From CAYLLE01 sp964384485 (lineage in GTDB: Bacteria; Spirochaetota; Spirochaetia; CAYLLE01): a stretch of DNA of 64,000 nucleotides. How positions within the stretch are numbered: the stretch's first letter is position 1; each line of letters begins with the position of its first letter. The stretch lies in NCBI GenBank assembly GCA_964384485.1, contig CAYLLE010000002.1, positions 1 to 64,000 of the forward strand, given 5' to 3'. Of the stretch, positions 8,796 through 17,598 are shown one piece after another. The notes beneath the pieces are model-generated. The model ran no database searches, was not told the DNA's origin, and was given only the letters and a program-made list of their open reading frames with translations. The translations under genes and the position numbers were made by a program.

Positions 8796-11633
8796 ATGAG
8801 AAAAATTACGGGACATATTTTTATTAATTCTGCGGTAATAAGTATTGTACTGACGATACTTACCGCGGTTAATCTTTATAGCCAGGAATCCCCGATGGGA
8901 AGAAAGTGGGAAGGTTTAGCCGCGGTAAGCACGGAAGGAGAATTCCCCTCCATCGGGTACTACGGGGCCTCGGATGCTTTTCCCCGCAACTCCATAGTCA
9001 AAGTAACGAATAAAGCAAACGGTAACTCCATCCGGCTGGTGGTAACCAAAGAACTGAACGATTCTAATCTCTTTATTGTACTATCCCAGGAAGCCGGGAA
9101 GGATTTGGGCATAAGTACCCGGGAAACTATTCAAGTTTCCGTAACTCCTGTTTCGGTCGCGGGCTGGGGTGCTGTCAGTCCTGTTGAAGACGTACCGTAT
9201 CACCCGGATCCGGATATAAATCCGTCAGCCGGTACCGGAGATCCGAATCGGGATGTCCTGAAAGGGAACGGTGAACCGGCTGCCGAAGAGGACAGTATTG
9301 GTGTGCTGCTTACTGAAGAACTGCCCGAAAAAACCAAGGAGCCTTCCAAATCGGTATTAGAACAGTCAGCACCGGATCTTCAGGACGGACTTGATTCCCT
9401 TGGTTTTGAGGCGGACACTTCTCCCCCGGTATTAACGCTGGAGGACCGTGATTCCATGCTGAAAATTGCATCGGAAAGCGGAATTCCCCGGGAAACTCCT
9501 GAAACCGAAGGAGAGGCTGAACCGGGTGAACCTGATACACCGCTCTTAGGATCTCTCTCCGGCGCCGATACGGAAAAGCCTTCCGGGATCGGTGAAAACG
9601 TGACCCCGGAGAAATACGCGGAGGCTAGAAAACCGGAAGGGGAAGACGAACCGGCGGTGACCGGAGATGTTCCCGCTGAAGAAGGACCGCTCTTGGGGCA
9701 AAACGGAGATGATACTGAAAGAGATCAGCCCATGCTTGGGAGCAGTGTGAAAAGACCGGAGACCGAACCGGAAATCAAGCCGGAACCCGCATTGGAAACC
9801 ACGGATACCCCTGAAGTAACGATCCTATCACCCAGGGAGCCTGAAGCGGAATTGCCGGAGAAAACTTCTGAGCCTGAAACCGAAATATCGGAAGAGGCTC
9901 CGGACACCGATTCCCTTGCCCCAAAACGTCCCCGAACGGCTGATACCGCTGCCGCGGTGCTGGATGAGCCTGATACTCCGCCGCAAGAAGAACCCGAAGA
10001 AACCCCGGAGGAGAGACCGGCGGCCCCGGCATACGCCGAGGGCTCCGATACCGACCGGCTTGAACAGGCTCTCTCCCGGGCAGAACGGCGGAGCAGTGTG
10101 AAAGATCCCTTTCCTCCTCCCCGGGAGGAACGTTCGTTCGAACTTATTTCTCCTCCCCCCGCAAAGGATGAGTATACCATCGATGAAGAAGCCATAGCCG
10201 AAGCCGATCCCCCCGAAACCTTGTTGGAAAAACCCGACCCGGGGATCAGAAAACCGGATGTGGAAGAGAAAGAAACGGAGCCGTACCTCGCCGAGGCTGA
10301 AATACATGAGAAAGACGAAACTGAACCGGAAGACACGGAGCCCGAACCGGCCGAAGAAACGGCGCCTGTGCTTTCCAAAGACTATCTTTCACCTCTCCGG
10401 AAAGCCGCGGAGGATTTTTCGATAACCCTCCGGGAAGCTATTCCGGAAGAAACTGAATCGGTATCTCTCGCCGATCTTAAGAGGCTGAAAACCGCAACCG
10501 AGGAGCTTATAATTACCCTGGATGAAGCTATACCCCGGGAGGAGTCCGGTCCTGAGGCGCCGGTCGTTGCCGACCTGAAACGGCTTCGCGGCGAAGCGGA
10601 AGAGCTGGTGGCACAGCTGATCGAAGCCGCTCCTATAGATGAACCAGCAGCTCCGGAGGAGTCCGAAGGGCCCTTCCTGAGTGATTTAGAATATCTGAGA
10701 CAAGAGGATCAAGATGTTAGTCCCGAACTCGCGGAAGCAGTTCCGAAGGAGAGTGTTGAATCTGATCGGCCTGTTTTGACCGATATACGCAGGCTCCGCC
10801 GGCAGGCTGAAGAGGTTGTTACCCGTTTAATAGAAGCAGTTCCGGCGGACACTGAAGAATCATTCGATATGTCTGTGGAACCGGAAATCGTGAAACCCAG
10901 GACGGAAGAAGAATCGGCGGTTGCCGGGATTCCGGAACCAGAACGGGCCGAACCTGACGCTGGAGGGATCGGAGCAAGGACACCGGAAGAGGAACGGGAG
11001 ACGGACGTTGCCGCCGCGGAACCATCCGTTCCGGAGCGGACGGAAGAGAGAGATGCCCCTTCCGAGGACGGTATCCTTGATAAGCCGATACCTGAAGACG
11101 CCGAATTAGCTCTGGAACCGGCGGAACATCGTCCTCCCGAGGTGCCGGAACCGGAATCGGAAGATTCTCTCAGCCGGGCCGCCCCGGAAGGGGACTCAGA
11201 AGAGGTTGCCGCAGCGCTTCCGGAATCTCCCGCGCCGAAAGTGGAAGAGAAGCAGGAAGAAGAACCTGCTGCGGTAATTTCGGAGGAGGCGGTAGACAGC
11301 CTGATCGGAGAACTGGAGGCCGCTGTCGCGGCCGAGACCAAAAAGGAGGAGCCGGACACGGCAGCCGCGGGGCGTCTTCCCATTGTTAAAAATCTTAATA
11401 AGGGGTCGTATTATCTGCAGGTAGGAGTTTACGCCGATCCGCGGACCGCTCAGGAAGCTCTGAATTCCATGCAAAAAGGATTTCCCACCGCGGTTACTAC
11501 CGCGTCCTCGGAAGGAAAAGAGGTTTACAAAGTTCTCGTGGGGCCCCTCTCTGAAGACGAACAAGGATCTGTTTTATACTGGCTCAGGTCTAAGGGATAC
11601 CGGGATGCCTTTGTAAAAAGGGTTTCGGATTAA
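8796..11633 (+). CDS. Large acidic SPOR-domain envelope protein with RlpA-like N-terminal domain
   Basis: 945 aa. Signal peptide at about 1-28, a double-psi beta-barrel-like domain at about 33-110 (resembling RlpA), a very acidic Glu/Pro-rich middle of about 740 residues, and a C-terminal SPOR domain (about 870-945, beginning SYYLQVGVYADPRTAQEAL). SPOR domains bind denuded peptidoglycan at division sites. The ATG at 8796 is chosen because AAGGAG lies 9 nt upstream and it begins the signal peptide; two earlier in-frame starts (8757, 8778) lack such a site. The middle includes five imperfect repeats. Likely a periplasmic cell-wall or division protein. The DPBB domain is divergent, so lytic activity is uncertain. 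Confidence 0.85.
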   Translation: MRKITGHIFINSAVISIVLTILTAVNLYSQESPMGRKWEGLAAVSTEGEFPSIGYYGASDAFPRNSIVKVTNKANGNSIRLVVTKELNDSNLFIVLSQEAGKDLGISTRETIQVSVTPVSVAGWGAVSPVEDVPYHPDPDINPSAGTGDPNRDVLKGNGEPAAEEDSIGVLLTEELPEKTKEPSKSVLEQSAPDLQDGLDSLGFEADTSPPVLTLEDRDSMLKIASESGIPRETPETEGEAEPGEPDTPLLGSLSGADTEKPSGIGENVTPEKYAEARKPEGEDEPAVTGDVPAEEGPLLGQNGDDTERDQPMLGSSVKRPETEPEIKPEPALETTDTPEVTILSPREPEAELPEKTSEPETEISEEAPDTDSLAPKRPRTADTAAAVLDEPDTPPQEEPEETPEERPAAPAYAEGSDTDRLEQALSRAERRSSVKDPFPPPREERSFELISPPPAKDEYTIDEEAIAEADPPETLLEKPDPGIRKPDVEEKETEPYLAEAEIHEKDETEPEDTEPEPAEETAPVLSKDYLSPLRKAAEDFSITLREAIPEETESVSLADLKRLKTATEELIITLDEAIPREESGPEAPVVADLKRLRGEAEELVAQLIEAAPIDEPAAPEESEGPFLSDLEYLRQEDQDVSPELAEAVPKESVESDRPVLTDIRRLRRQAEEVVTRLIEAVPADTEESFDMSVEPEIVKPRTEEESAVAGIPEPERAEPDAGGIGARTPEEERETDVAAAEPSVPERTEERDAPSEDGILDKPIPEDAELALEPAEHRPPEVPEPESEDSLSRAAPEGDSEEVAAALPESPAPKVEEKQEEEPAAVISEEAVDSLIGELEAAVAAETKKEEPDTAAAGRLPIVKNLNKGSYYLQVGVYADPRTAQEALNSMQKGFPTAVTTASSEGKEVYKVLVGPLSEDEQGSVLYWLRSKGYRDAFVKRVSD
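10377..10862 (+). repeat. Five tandem 30-37-residue coding repeats in the SPOR protein
   Basis: Within the acidic region five successive units share the pattern L-x-D-L-x-x-L-[RK]-x-x-x-E-E-x-x-x-x-L-x-E-A-[IVA]-P. They read like short amphipathic helices separated by Pro/Glu-rich linkers. The first and fourth units are the most diverged. DNA identity between units is low, so this is an old protein repeat and not a recent DNA duplication. Confidence 0.7.
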
Positions 11634-11660
11634 CCGGAAAATCCGGGAATTTTCCTGGTT
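11632..11660. terminator. Bidirectional hairpin between convergent genes
   Basis: AACCGGAAAAT (11632-11642) pairs with 11649-11660 with one bulged T, giving 11 base pairs and a 6-nt loop. It begins at the stop codon of the SPOR gene and ends just before the stop of the convergent minus-strand gene. The A/T run sits inside the stem, not after it, so it may be a weak terminator on either strand. Confidence 0.5.
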
Positions 11661-11661
11661 C

Positions 11662-11988
11662 TCAGCGGCGGCGGGGGCGCAGATAACTCCGCAGCGGAGG
11701 CTGCCTTCTGCCGCTTTTGAGACAGGATATAACATGGCAAACCGTATTGACGTATTGACTGTAGTCAAAATACTGCCGCTCCTGTCTCGCGGATTCTTCC
11801 CGGACTCTCCTTTCTTTCTCCGGAGATAGATAATCGAAGATCTTGGGTTTTTGTTCTTCAGGTATTCTTGAAAATATGATTCCCAGATTCCTGTCGGTTG
11901 TGGTTAAAAGAATGTTCTGTACTTTTACCGGGGGCAGAACCGTAATTAGCTGTAGGAATTCTTCTGCGTATCGGTCCATTACCATCAA
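11662..11988 (-). CDS. Small helical hypothetical protein, MgtE_N/FliG_N-like
   Basis: About 108 aa. Predicted all-helical. The stretch around residues 35-60 (IIFSRIPEEQKPKIFDYLSP) matches the rhythm of MgtE N-terminal and FliG N-terminal superhelical repeats, but only one or two units are present. The C-terminus is basic. Start unresolved: a TTG at 11988 has the better-spaced AGGGG, while ATG codons at 11985 and 11979 are close by. No partner genes explain its role. Confidence 0.55.
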   Translation of the reverse strand: MMVMDRYAEEFLQLITVLPPVKVQNILLTTTDRNLGIIFSRIPEEQKPKIFDYLSPEKERRVREESARQERQYFDYSQYVNTVCHVISCLKSGRRQPPLRSYLRPRRR

Positions 11989-12033
11989 TTTATCATACCC
12001 CTTAATATTGGTCCAGCTTTACATCCATTACAC

Positions 12034-12093
12034 AGCAATTCTCGGTGATCACATTCGCATTAAAATTTATAATTTGTTTTATTACAAGCAATT
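12034..12093. repeat. 60-bp intergenic repeat, copy 1
   Basis: An AT-rich 60-bp element beginning AGCAATTCTCGGTGATCACA; about 56 of 60 positions match a second copy at 53631-53690. It starts 13 nt past the stop codon of the minus-strand sfsA fusion gene. AGCAATT occurs at both ends of the element. It is not itself a hairpin. The surrounding 11989-12106 gap holds nothing else I can name. Confidence 0.8.
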
Positions 12094-12106
12094 TCATAAA
12101 TAGGCA

Positions 12107-13243
12107 TCACTGGAATTTGCCTGCGTGGCGGTAAGCGAGAATCATATCCGCGAAAGCGGAATTCAAAAGGGGATTTGATTTTGAATATAACAGATGGCTT
12201 CGGCAGCGGCAGTCGCTTGATCCGAATCCCGGTATTAATTTCTGGTCCGGCCATAATGCGGCTCCGGCTGATGCTGCCAGTTTACATTCGATATCTTCTG
12301 CGGTATAGATTGGAAACACCTTTCTTTTTACCGGCAGGGTCGTGAGATAATCTATATGCCACCTGATCCTTTTTCGGCCTCGCCGAAGGTGTCTGGCCGT
12401 CCGGCTCTTTAGTGTCCCCATAGCTGATCCGGTGTATATGTAAAACCCTTTATCAAAATTGAGGACGCCTAATTTACCCACTTCCACCGTTATCCCCTCC
12501 GGCAGTTCCAGGATAACCAGGTACACTCCCCGGTTCTGCCGTATCAAACTTGCGGGTTCTGTTAAAACAGGAATGCTTTTTTTTGATAGAACAGCATCCC
12601 CCGCGTGAGAGCAGCTGAACACAGCGGCATGCAGATTTATCTGTCCTGCATAATGATCAAGGGCTTCAGAGAATTCAGGATCGGTATGTATGTTCGGTAT
12701 AAGCCGTTCAGCTTCCGGGTTCATTACCAAAAAAAACAGGTGGGGTATTATCCCTTCCTGTTTGAGCTCTGCCAAAAGGTTAAGGTGATGAAGCGCCCGC
12801 TTGCTTGGCGCATCCGGGAACATTGCGGTCTCCGATTCCACCAAAGTACAGGTTTTAACCTCAACTGCATGGGGTCGGCCGTTCCAGAAAAAAGAAAAAT
12901 CAAGCCGGTTACGGCGAAATACCGGTTCAGTTTTAACCGCGGCGGCGCCGGGAAACAGCGTTGGAAGCAGAAGGTTCCGGAAAAGTGAATTTGTCCTGGT
13001 ACTGTCCAGCGGTATAACACGTCCCCGTCTGAACGCGGCCACGGCGGAATAAGCCGTTTTCCGTCCGGGAGCCGTAGAATGCTGAAGGAGAACCGGGCTG
13101 CCGGGGATACAGAGTTCAAGAAGACTCCCCGGATTCGGGCAGTGACACCTGACCGATTTGCCGCCGGGCAGTTCAGCGTAAAGTACAAACCGATTGTACC
13201 GGGACAGTACGGCTGCCGGTAGAGGATCCTGAAAGAGGGAAAC
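12107..13243 (-). CDS. sfsA: SfsA-like nuclease fused to a GIY-YIG/DUF123-type domain, start codon unresolved
   Basis: About 378 aa. Residues 1-235 are SfsA-like (DNA/RNA-binding, proposed nuclease): SRYNRFV and CHCPNPGS near the N-terminus, then RNRLDFSF and AVEVKTCTLV of the nuclease core. Residues about 245-378 are a DUF123 GIY-YIG-like domain (GVYLVILELP, GFYIYTGSAMG, RWHIDYLTT). Homology runs upstream of the first GTG (13042) to about 13240, so that GTG is internal. In the homologous frame no ATG, GTG or TTG occurs before SRYNRFV; only CTG (13205-13207) or ATA (13253-13255) are available. An ATG at 13264-13266 lies in a different frame. A 1-nt indel, sequencing error or unusual start is possible. 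The 60-bp repeat follows the stop. Confidence 0.75.
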   Translation of the reverse strand, partial: VSLFQDPLPAAVLSRYNRFVLYAELPGGKSVRCHCPNPGSLLELCIPGSPVLLQHSTAPGRKTAYSAVAAFRRGRVIPLDSTRTNSLFRNLLLPTLFPGAAAVKTEPVFRRNRLDFSFFWNGRPHAVEVKTCTLVESETAMFPDAPSKRALHHLNLLAELKQEGIIPHLFFLVMNPEAERLIPNIHTDPEFSEALDHYAGQINLHAAVFSCSHAGDAVLSKKSIPVLTEPASLIRQNRGVYLVILELPEGITVEVGKLGVLNFDKGFYIYTGSAMGTLKSRTARHLRRGRKRIRWHIDYLTTLPVKRKVFPIYTAEDIECKLAASAGAALWPDQKLIPGFGSSDCRCRSHLLYSKSNPLLNSAFADMILAYRHAGKFQ

Positions 13244-13265
13244 TGCTGCCGGTATGCCGGCAGCA
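13244..13265 (-). terminator. Perfect 9-bp hairpin after the acyl-CoA ligase gene
   Basis: TGCTGCCGG and CCGGCAGCA are perfectly complementary around a TATG loop. On the minus strand the hairpin comes 9 nt after the ligase stop codon and is followed by a pyrimidine-rich stretch with two T triplets. It probably ends the fabZ-ligase transcript. It lies directly at the start of the sfsA homology. Confidence 0.5.
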
Positions 13266-13274
13266 TGGGAATTT

Positions 13275-15182
13275 CTACTTAAAAAGATTAGCGATAACCT
13301 TTTTATACTTGGCTGTGATGATGTTTCGCCGCATCTTCAGCGTCTGAGTCAGCTCTTCCCCGACTTCAAAATGATTTTTCAACAAGGCAAACCGGACGAT
13401 TCGTTCAAATCCCTTGAAGCCGGTTTTCGGGTTGATCAGCGACTGCAGTTCGGAATTCACCGCGTTCAGAATTACCGGATTATCCAGGAGCTCTTCGTAA
13501 TCGGTGTAGGGAATTCCCTTGTCTTTGGCATAGTTAACGATTAGTTCTTCGTTCGGCACCACCAATGCTCCGAGATACCGCTGGTCCTGTCCGACAACCA
13601 TCACCTGATCGATAAATTCGGACTGAAGAATTTTTTCTTCAATCGGTGCCGGTTCTACATTTTCACCGCCGATCAGAACGATAGTCTCCTTTACACGGCC
13701 GACTATTTTGAGCTCGTTTCCCTTACTCATGACGACCAAGTCACCCGTATTGAGCCATCCGTCCCGGAGAACCTTTTCGGTTTCTTCCGGTTTTTTGTAA
13801 TATCCCTGCATAATCTGCTCGCTCTTTACATGGAGAACCCCTTTTCTGCCGGGAGAAAGTTCCTTCCCGTCTTCTCCTAAGACCTTCCACTGGATTTCTT
13901 CCAGGGGGGAGCCCACCGTTCCAATTTCCGGCTTCTTTTCGTTCCGCACCGCGATCACCGGAGCGGTTTCGGTAAGTCCGTACCCCTCAAGCAATTTGAT
14001 GCCGGCAGCCTGGAAAAACTTATCAACATAGGGGGGGAGGGCGCCGCCGCCTGAAATCCCTGCCTTAAATCTTCCGCCCAGTTTATTCTTTAGTTTTTTG
14101 AACACCAGTACGTTTCCGAGTGCCTTCAAGGGAGTCAGAAGAAGAAGCGGGATTGCGCTAAGAACCGAATCGACAACGCGGCTCCTGGATTTAAACCGGG
14201 GATATCGTCCCAAAAATAAATTAAAAAGGGTGGCATGAGATTTTCCTACTCCCATAAAAAAGTGGAACAGTCCCCGCTTTACTCCGGACTGCTTGTTGAT
14301 GTTCCGGTATACCGCGCTGCGCACACCTTCCCAGATTCGCGGTACCGACGTCATATACGTTGGTCTGATTACCGACATATCGTCCATCATTACCTGTCCG
14401 ATCGGTTTGGAGTATGCGATTGCGGAACCGTAGCTCATGCAGATATATTCCACTGCCCGTTCAAAGGAGTGCCAAATGGGAAGTACGGTTAGAAAGATAT
14501 CCGACGGATCAAGAAACAGCTTCACTTTAATTTTTTCAAGCTGAAACAGAAATGAGCGGTGAGTCAGCATTACTCCTTTCGGATCGCCGGTGGTGCCTGA
14601 GGTGTAGAGGAGGGTAGCCAAATCGTCGGCCTGACCTTTTTCGAGCTCTTCCTTAAAAAGGTCAGGATTTTTTGCGACCAGTCCTCCGCTTTTTTCCATC
14701 AGTTCCTTAAAGGGAATGACGGTTACGCCTGTTCTTTTCTTTTTTCCTTCATTGAAGGCCGGATCAATCACTATGATTTCTTTCAGATTGGGTATTTCCT
14801 TTTTTAGAGAAAGGATTTTTTCCAGCTGTGCTTCGTTTTCCGCGAATGTCCTCCGGCAGTCGGCATGATTGAGGATGTAAGCCATTTCCTGCGCCGTTGA
14901 ATCCGAACCCCGGGGAACATCAGCGGCACCGATGGAAAGAAGGGCCAGATCGATAATGATCCATTCAGGCCGGTTGTCGCTCATGAGTCCCACATGATCT
15001 CCCCGTTTGATGCCCATGTCGAGAAATACGGTTCCCAGGGCTCTTACCCGCTCCCAGAGTCCTCCGAAGGTCAAAACCTGATACGTACCGCTCTCATTCT
15101 TGCTGTGAAGGGCATCTTCATCCGGATAAACCTCGACAATAGCTTTCATTGCTTTTGGAACCGTTAGTTTTGCATCAATCAT
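13275..15182 (-). CDS. Long-chain acyl-CoA ligase (AMP-forming), FadD15/FAA-like
   Basis: 635 aa. Activates fatty acids with ATP and CoA via an acyl-adenylate; peripheral to the inner membrane. The AMP-binding P-loop YTSGTTGDPKG is at 193-203, GYGLTETAP near 395, and the TGD...GRVKETIVLIGGENVEP hinge region near 500-530. Length and the C-terminal region (NPKTGFKGFERI) fit the bacterial long-chain group related to eukaryotic ACSL. It follows fabZ by 26 nt on the same strand and so probably shares its promoter, linking exogenous fatty-acid use with synthesis. Confidence 0.9.
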   Translation of the reverse strand: MIDAKLTVPKAMKAIVEVYPDEDALHSKNESGTYQVLTFGGLWERVRALGTVFLDMGIKRGDHVGLMSDNRPEWIIIDLALLSIGAADVPRGSDSTAQEMAYILNHADCRRTFAENEAQLEKILSLKKEIPNLKEIIVIDPAFNEGKKKRTGVTVIPFKELMEKSGGLVAKNPDLFKEELEKGQADDLATLLYTSGTTGDPKGVMLTHRSFLFQLEKIKVKLFLDPSDIFLTVLPIWHSFERAVEYICMSYGSAIAYSKPIGQVMMDDMSVIRPTYMTSVPRIWEGVRSAVYRNINKQSGVKRGLFHFFMGVGKSHATLFNLFLGRYPRFKSRSRVVDSVLSAIPLLLLTPLKALGNVLVFKKLKNKLGGRFKAGISGGGALPPYVDKFFQAAGIKLLEGYGLTETAPVIAVRNEKKPEIGTVGSPLEEIQWKVLGEDGKELSPGRKGVLHVKSEQIMQGYYKKPEETEKVLRDGWLNTGDLVVMSKGNELKIVGRVKETIVLIGGENVEPAPIEEKILQSEFIDQVMVVGQDQRYLGALVVPNEELIVNYAKDKGIPYTDYEELLDNPVILNAVNSELQSLINPKTGFKGFERIVRFALLKNHFEVGEELTQTLKMRRNIITAKYKKVIANLFK

Positions 15183-15208
15183 ACCTTTCTCCTTTTAAGG
15201 TTTTCCGG

Positions 15209-15631
15209 TTATTCCGGAGTATCTCCGACCAGACACAGCCATTCCGCTTCCGCGGCGGTTTCTTCACCCACTATTGCTTTTCCGCTCTGTCTGATCATGC
15301 GGGGTGAAATCCGTAAATTTTTGATAATCAGTTTGACTTCCTCTCCCGGGCGGACCTGTCTCCTGAATTTCGCCTTTTCCACTGAAGCCAAGAAGAAAAG
15401 TTTATCTCCCAGGGTACCCAGGGCGTTTATCCCGGCGCCGCCGCACTGCGCCATGGTTTCAATTAGAATGACACCCGGCACGACGGCATACTGTGGGAAA
15501 TGACCTTTGAAGAAATATTCCTCTTCTGTATATTTGCGGTATCCGACAATCTCTTCATCATCATATCTTTCAAGTCTATCCACATATAAAAAGGGTTCTC
15601 TATGGGGCAGCAAGTTCTTTATTTCCGGCAT
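15209..15631 (-). CDS. fabZ: 3-hydroxyacyl-ACP dehydratase FabZ
   Basis: 140 aa hot-dog fold enzyme that dehydrates (3R)-hydroxyacyl-ACP in type II fatty-acid synthesis, cytoplasmic. The catalytic pair is visible with the family spacing of 14: His44 in GHFP and Glu58 in LIETMAQ. Length is normal. First gene of a minus-strand pair with an acyl-CoA ligase, divergent from accBCDA, with its own near-consensus promoter at 15670-15698. Confidence 0.9.
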   Translation of the reverse strand: MPEIKNLLPHREPFLYVDRLERYDDEEIVGYRKYTEEEYFFKGHFPQYAVVPGVILIETMAQCGGAGINALGTLGDKLFFLASVEKAKFRRQVRPGEEVKLIIKNLRISPRMIRQSGKAIVGEETAAEAEWLCLVGDTPE

Positions 15632-15669
15632 GGTTTGTTCCTTTCACTATATATTAAAATTAGTGTATA

Positions 15670-15698
15670 ATTATACGGCAGGCAGCGGGGTTTTACAA
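15670..15698 (-). promoter_or_regulatory. Sigma-70-type promoter for fabZ
   Basis: On the minus strand TTGTAA, 17 nt, then a perfect TATAAT. Predicted transcription start about 30 nt before the fabZ ATG, with GAAAGGAA as ribosome-binding site. Confidence 0.7.
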
Positions 15699-15742
15699 GC
15701 AAATATGCAAAACGATTGCTGATAAAGAAAGACAGCAATTCC

Positions 15743-15771
15743 TTGACACCCTTACCCGGGTGTGTTATATC
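15743..15771 (+). promoter_or_regulatory. Promoter of accBCDA with overlapping palindrome
   Basis: TTGACA (15743-15748), 17 nt, TATATC (15766-15771). A palindrome ACACCC-N6-GGGTGT (15746-15763) spans the end of the -35 box and most of the spacer, a position where a bound repressor would block RNA polymerase. It does not resemble the FapR or FabR operators known to me. Start of accB is about 49 nt after the predicted transcription start, behind GGGAGG. Confidence 0.65.
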
Positions 15772-15826
15772 CAAGAACAGCGATCCCAGCTAAGGGCTGC
15801 CAAATCCTACGGTACCGGGAGGACCT

Positions 15827-16279
15827 ATGCAGATTAATGACATCCATGAATTACTTGAAAAATTCGACAGCAGTTCACTTTCTGAACTAAGACTAACTAT
15901 AGAAAATATGAAACTTGTCATGAAGAAGGGGGGAACTGCCCTCCACGGAACGGCGGTTCATCATACACTGACCGCGGAATCGGTGCCCGCTACGCCGGAA
16001 AAAACGGACCAGGCGGCAGCTGGTGAACCTGCCGGGAATACTGAATTCGTAACCGCGCCTATTGTCGGAACATTTTATCGGGCTCCGACTCCTGATTCTC
16101 CGCCGTTTGCTGAACCGGGATCTAAATTTAAGGCGGGAGAAACCCTTTGTATCATAGAAGCCATGAAAGTGATGAATGAAATGGAAGCGGATTACGATCT
16201 GGAGGTTATTTCCGTCCTTGTGGAAAACGGTGTTATGGTTGAACACGGTACTCCCCTTTTTGAGGTACGCCGGATATGA
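15827..16279 (+). CDS. accB: Biotin carboxyl carrier protein of acetyl-CoA carboxylase
   Basis: 150 aa. Carries biotin between the biotin carboxylase and carboxyltransferase. The lipoyl/biotinyl domain is at about 73-150; the biotinylated lysine is K114 in EAMKVMNE. An N-terminal helical part (1-35) and an Ala/Pro-rich linker precede it, as in E. coli AccB. It overlaps accC by 4 nt. First gene of accBCDA. Confidence 0.95.
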   Translation: MQINDIHELLEKFDSSSLSELRLTIENMKLVMKKGGTALHGTAVHHTLTAESVPATPEKTDQAAAGEPAGNTEFVTAPIVGTFYRAPTPDSPPFAEPGSKFKAGETLCIIEAMKVMNEMEADYDLEVISVLVENGVMVEHGTPLFEVRRI

Positions 16280-17598
16280 TTGCCTCCCTTTTCATCGCGA
16301 ACCGGGGAGAGATCGCTGTAAGGATTATCCGGGCATGCCGGGAGATGGGTATACGATCGGTTATAGGATACTCCGAGGCTGATAAGGAATCCTTAGGTGT
16401 CAGGATGGCGGATGAAGCTGTCTGTATAGGCGCCTCACCGTCCCGGCTGAGCTACTTGAATATTTCCAACCTTGTTTCTGCGGCGCTATTAACGGGTTGT
16501 GACGCGGTCCATCCCGGAGTCGGCTTTCTCGCCGAAAACTCACCGTTTGCAAAAGCAGTTGAAGATGCGGGATTGATTTTTATCGGGCCCGCGGCCGAGA
16601 CAATCAGCCTCCTTGGAGATAAAGTCCAGGCTAAGAGAAGCGCGGCTGAGTATAAGGTACCGGTAATACCCGGTTCGGAAGGATCGGTAGAGAATCCGGA
16701 GAAATCCCTGCAGGAAGCAAATGAGATCGGATTTCCGGTTATTGTAAAAGCCGCCGCGGGAGGCGGCGGAAAAGGGATGCGTATAGTCAGGGAAGAAAAA
16801 AATTTTCTGGACATACTGAAAGTCGCGTCGACTGAAGCCGAAGCGGCATTCTCCGACGGCACAGTCTATTTAGAAAAATATTTGGAAAACCCCAGGCATG
16901 TGGAAATCCAGATACTGTCGGACGGCGCAGGCAATGTGATCCATCTCGGCGAGAGGGACTGTTCAGCTCAATTCAATCACCAGAAACTTGTTGAAGAAAG
17001 CCCCTCTCCCGGAGTCAATCCCGCCATGAGGAAGAGCATGGGAGACGCCGCGGTCCGGCTTTTCAAGGGTCTTGGATACATCGGTGCCGGTACCATAGAG
17101 TTTCTGGTATCCGGTGATGAGTATTATTTTATGGAAGTGAACGCCAGAGTTCAGGTGGAACATCCCGTAACCGAAATGGTAACCGGTGTGGACATTATCC
17201 GGGAACAAATTCTCGTGTGTACGGGAGAAACTCTTAAACTGAACCAGGATGAAATATCGCTAAAAGGATGTGCCGTTGAATGCAGGATCAACGCGCGGAA
17301 ACCGGGCAAAGTCAGCTCCTATCTGCCGCCGGGCGGATTCATGACCCGGATGGACAGCCATCTCTATACCGGCTACACTGTGCCGCCGTATTATGATGCC
17401 CTTATCGGAAAGCTGATCGTGTGGGCCGCGGGAAGAGATCTCGCGCTAAAGCGGATGGACCGGGCACTGACCGAATTGGATCTCCAGGGAGTGGAGACAA
17501 ATATCGAAGAGCAGCAAAAAATTATCCGGAGTAAGATTTTCCGGTCGGGAAATTTCGGTACTGATATGCTGTCCCATGTATTAAAAGAGGGGACCTAA
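16276..17598 (+). CDS. accC: Biotin carboxylase subunit of acetyl-CoA carboxylase
   Basis: 440 aa ATP-grasp enzyme that carboxylates biotin on AccB with bicarbonate and ATP. Visible: N-terminal FIANRGEIAVRIIRA, glycine-rich ATP loop KAAAGGGGKGMR at about 158-169, the metal and substrate site FMEVNARVQVEHPVTE near 290, and the C-terminal biotin carboxylase domain. Length matches AccC. 1-nt overlap with accD and 4-nt overlap with accB. Confidence 0.96.
   Translation: MIASLFIANRGEIAVRIIRACREMGIRSVIGYSEADKESLGVRMADEAVCIGASPSRLSYLNISNLVSAALLTGCDAVHPGVGFLAENSPFAKAVEDAGLIFIGPAAETISLLGDKVQAKRSAAEYKVPVIPGSEGSVENPEKSLQEANEIGFPVIVKAAAGGGGKGMRIVREEKNFLDILKVASTEAEAAFSDGTVYLEKYLENPRHVEIQILSDGAGNVIHLGERDCSAQFNHQKLVEESPSPGVNPAMRKSMGDAAVRLFKGLGYIGAGTIEFLVSGDEYYFMEVNARVQVEHPVTEMVTGVDIIREQILVCTGETLKLNQDEISLKGCAVECRINARKPGKVSSYLPPGGFMTRMDSHLYTGYTVPPYYDALIGKLIVWAAGRDLALKRMDRALTELDLQGVETNIEEQQKIIRSKIFRSGNFGTDMLSHVLKEGT

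Noticed and set aside
9725..11383. Long minus-strand reading frames rich in Ser and Gly (9725-10378 and 10709-11383)
   Set aside because: They are the antisense of the Glu/Pro-rich coding region of the SPOR protein; the low-complexity composition is explained by that codon pattern.
12748..13266. Minus-strand frame with ATG at 13266 as a separate gene
   Set aside because: It overlaps the SfsA coding region in another frame; only its start is of interest, as the possible lost start of sfsA.
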